From an uncultured Oscillospiraceae bacterium (GTDB lineage Bacteria > Bacillota > Clostridia > Oscillospirales > Ruminococcaceae), in NCBI GenBank assembly GCA_958427155.1, contig CAUABB010000090.1, positions 1 through 6,283 of the forward strand: a DNA stretch of 6,283 nucleotides. Reading direction: 5' to 3'. Of the stretch, positions 5,417-6,283 are shown one piece after another; the first letter of the stretch is position 1; the number at the start of each line of letters is the position of its first letter. Under the pieces are notes generated by a model. It was not told the origin of the DNA and searched no databases. It saw only the letters and a list, made by a program, of their open reading frames with translations. Made by a program: the position numbers and the translations under genes.

Positions 5417-6283
5417 ATGGGTTTAACCAGAAAATCCACAGGGGCTGCAGTAGACGGTTCCGAACTTATAATTAAACGAAACACCTCTGACGATAGGATT
5501 ATCGCTCTGGCCGGAAATCCAAACGTCGGAAAAAGTACTGTTTTCAATGCTCTGACCGGAATGAAACAACACACCGGAAACTGGCCGGGAAAAACCGTAT
5601 CCAACGCACAGGGGGAATATTTTCGCGGTGGGAAACGCTTTATTATGGTTGATATTCCCGGTACATATTCTTTGATGGCCAGTTCAGTTGAAGAGGAGGT
5701 TGCACGGGATTTTATCTGTTTCGGTTCTCCAGACACCACTGTTATCGTCGCCGACGCCACCTGTCTTGAACGCAACCTTAACCTCATCCTTCAAACGCTG
5801 GAAATCACTGATCGAGTTGTAGTCTGCGTTAATCTTCTGGATGAAGCAAAAAAGAAAAATATCCGGATTGATCTGGATGAATTGTCCCTCCAACTTGGCG
5901 TTCCGGTAGTAGGCACCAGTGCCCGCAGTGGAAAAGGGCTGGAAGAACTAATGGATGAAGTAGAAAAAGTTTCATACGGGATTCAGAAAACTTTTCCTCC
6001 CAGGCTTGACTATGGTCCGGAAATTGAAAAAGCGGTTGAAACCCTTCTTCCCCTTATTTCTTCTGAAGTCAAAAATCTTCCGGCACGTTGGGTTTGTTTA
6101 AAACTTTTAGATTTAGAGCCAACTTTGCAGGATTCTCTTGCAAAATTTTTAGGAAAAGATCTTGCCCAAGAGGATGAAATACAGAAAACTATTTCTGAGA
6201 TTTGGAGCCAATTTCAAGAAAAACAAATTACTAAAGATTCTTTTCGTGATCAAATCGTTTCCAAAATCGTAGATAGGGCTGAG
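5417..6283 (+). CDS. feoB: Ferrous iron transporter FeoB, N-terminal G-protein and GDI part (3' truncated by window edge)
   Basis: The frame runs open from the ATG at 5417 to the window end (289 codons). GAGGTG at 5402-5407 is the ribosome site. Full FeoB proteins are roughly 600-800 aa, and the membrane part that carries Fe2+ across the inner membrane is beyond the window. A lead of about 26 residues (MGLTRKSTG...) precedes the cytoplasmic G domain: G1 GNPNVGKS (33-40), switch region HTGNWPGKT (52-60) with T60 as G2, G3 DIPG (79-82), G4 NLLD (139-142, the NxxD form usual in FeoB) and G5 TSARSG (167-172). The mostly helical, charged region after about 195 fits the GDI/helical linker domain before the first membrane segment. 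All nucleotide-binding motifs are intact. It is second in the feoA-feoB unit and is expected to be iron-controlled through the divergent DtxR-type repressor. Confidence 0.96.
   Translation, partial: MGLTRKSTGAAVDGSELIIKRNTSDDRIIALAGNPNVGKSTVFNALTGMKQHTGNWPGKTVSNAQGEYFRGGKRFIMVDIPGTYSLMASSVEEEVARDFICFGSPDTTVIVADATCLERNLNLILQTLEITDRVVVCVNLLDEAKKKNIRIDLDELSLQLGVPVVGTSARSGKGLEELMDEVEKVSYGIQKTFPPRLDYGPEIEKAVETLLPLISSEVKNLPARWVCLKLLDLEPTLQDSLAKFLGKDLAQEDEIQKTISEIWSQFQEKQITKDSFRDQIVSKIVDRAE

Noticed and set aside
5371..5787. 138-codon minus-strand open frame over the feoA-feoB gap and feoB start
   Set aside because: It is a shadow of the intact feoB G domain; the plus strand carries all GTPase motifs.

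Overview
The window looks like chromosomal DNA from a strictly anaerobic, fermentative member of the Clostridia (Firmicutes). The Oscillospiraceae/Ruminococcaceae side of the class is my best guess, from the style of the FeoB N-terminus and the HydG radical-SAM region. The evidence is [FeFe]-hydrogenase maturation genes, a Feo ferrous-iron locus, strong Shine-Dalgarno sites, A+T-rich spacers and Rho-independent terminators. No mobile element, tRNA, rRNA or CRISPR array is visible. Taxonomy is inference; no search was run.

Layout. (1) Bases 1-2963, + strand: the end of a tightly packed maturation operon, hydE (3' end only), hydG (complete, starting 2 nt after the hydE stop) and hydF (complete, 28 nt after hydG). 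It closes with a perfect-palindrome terminator whose stem begins inside the hydF stop codon. (2) About 2964-3491: a 528-base A+T-rich gene-free stretch. It holds that terminator, a second hairpin that reads better as a minus-strand terminator, and a good promoter for the next gene. (3) 3492-4436, + strand: a stand-alone AraC-type regulator with an N-terminal cupin, followed by a strong hairpin that probably serves both converging genes. (4) 4482-4961, - strand: a DtxR/MntR-family metal-dependent repressor, divergent from (5) 5088-6283, + strand: feoA and the 5' part of feoB, which runs off the window. An imperfect inverted repeat in the divergent spacer is a candidate operator, and a terminator-like hairpin lies between feoA and feoB.

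How the genes fit together. HydE, HydG and HydF build the 2Fe subcluster of the [FeFe]-hydrogenase H-cluster: HydG makes the Fe(CO)2CN precursor, HydE processes it, and HydF is the scaffold and delivery GTPase. FeoAB imports Fe2+, and the divergent DtxR-family protein is the obvious candidate to control it. The iron theme (H-cluster assembly next to iron uptake) is suggestive, but the two loci are separate transcription units, with the AraC gene and terminators between them. I see no clearly novel system. The points most worth checking are the degenerate guanine-specificity motif of HydF, the MntR-like ligand set of a regulator placed beside feo, the feoA/feoB internal terminator, and the unexplained minus-strand terminator in the large spacer.
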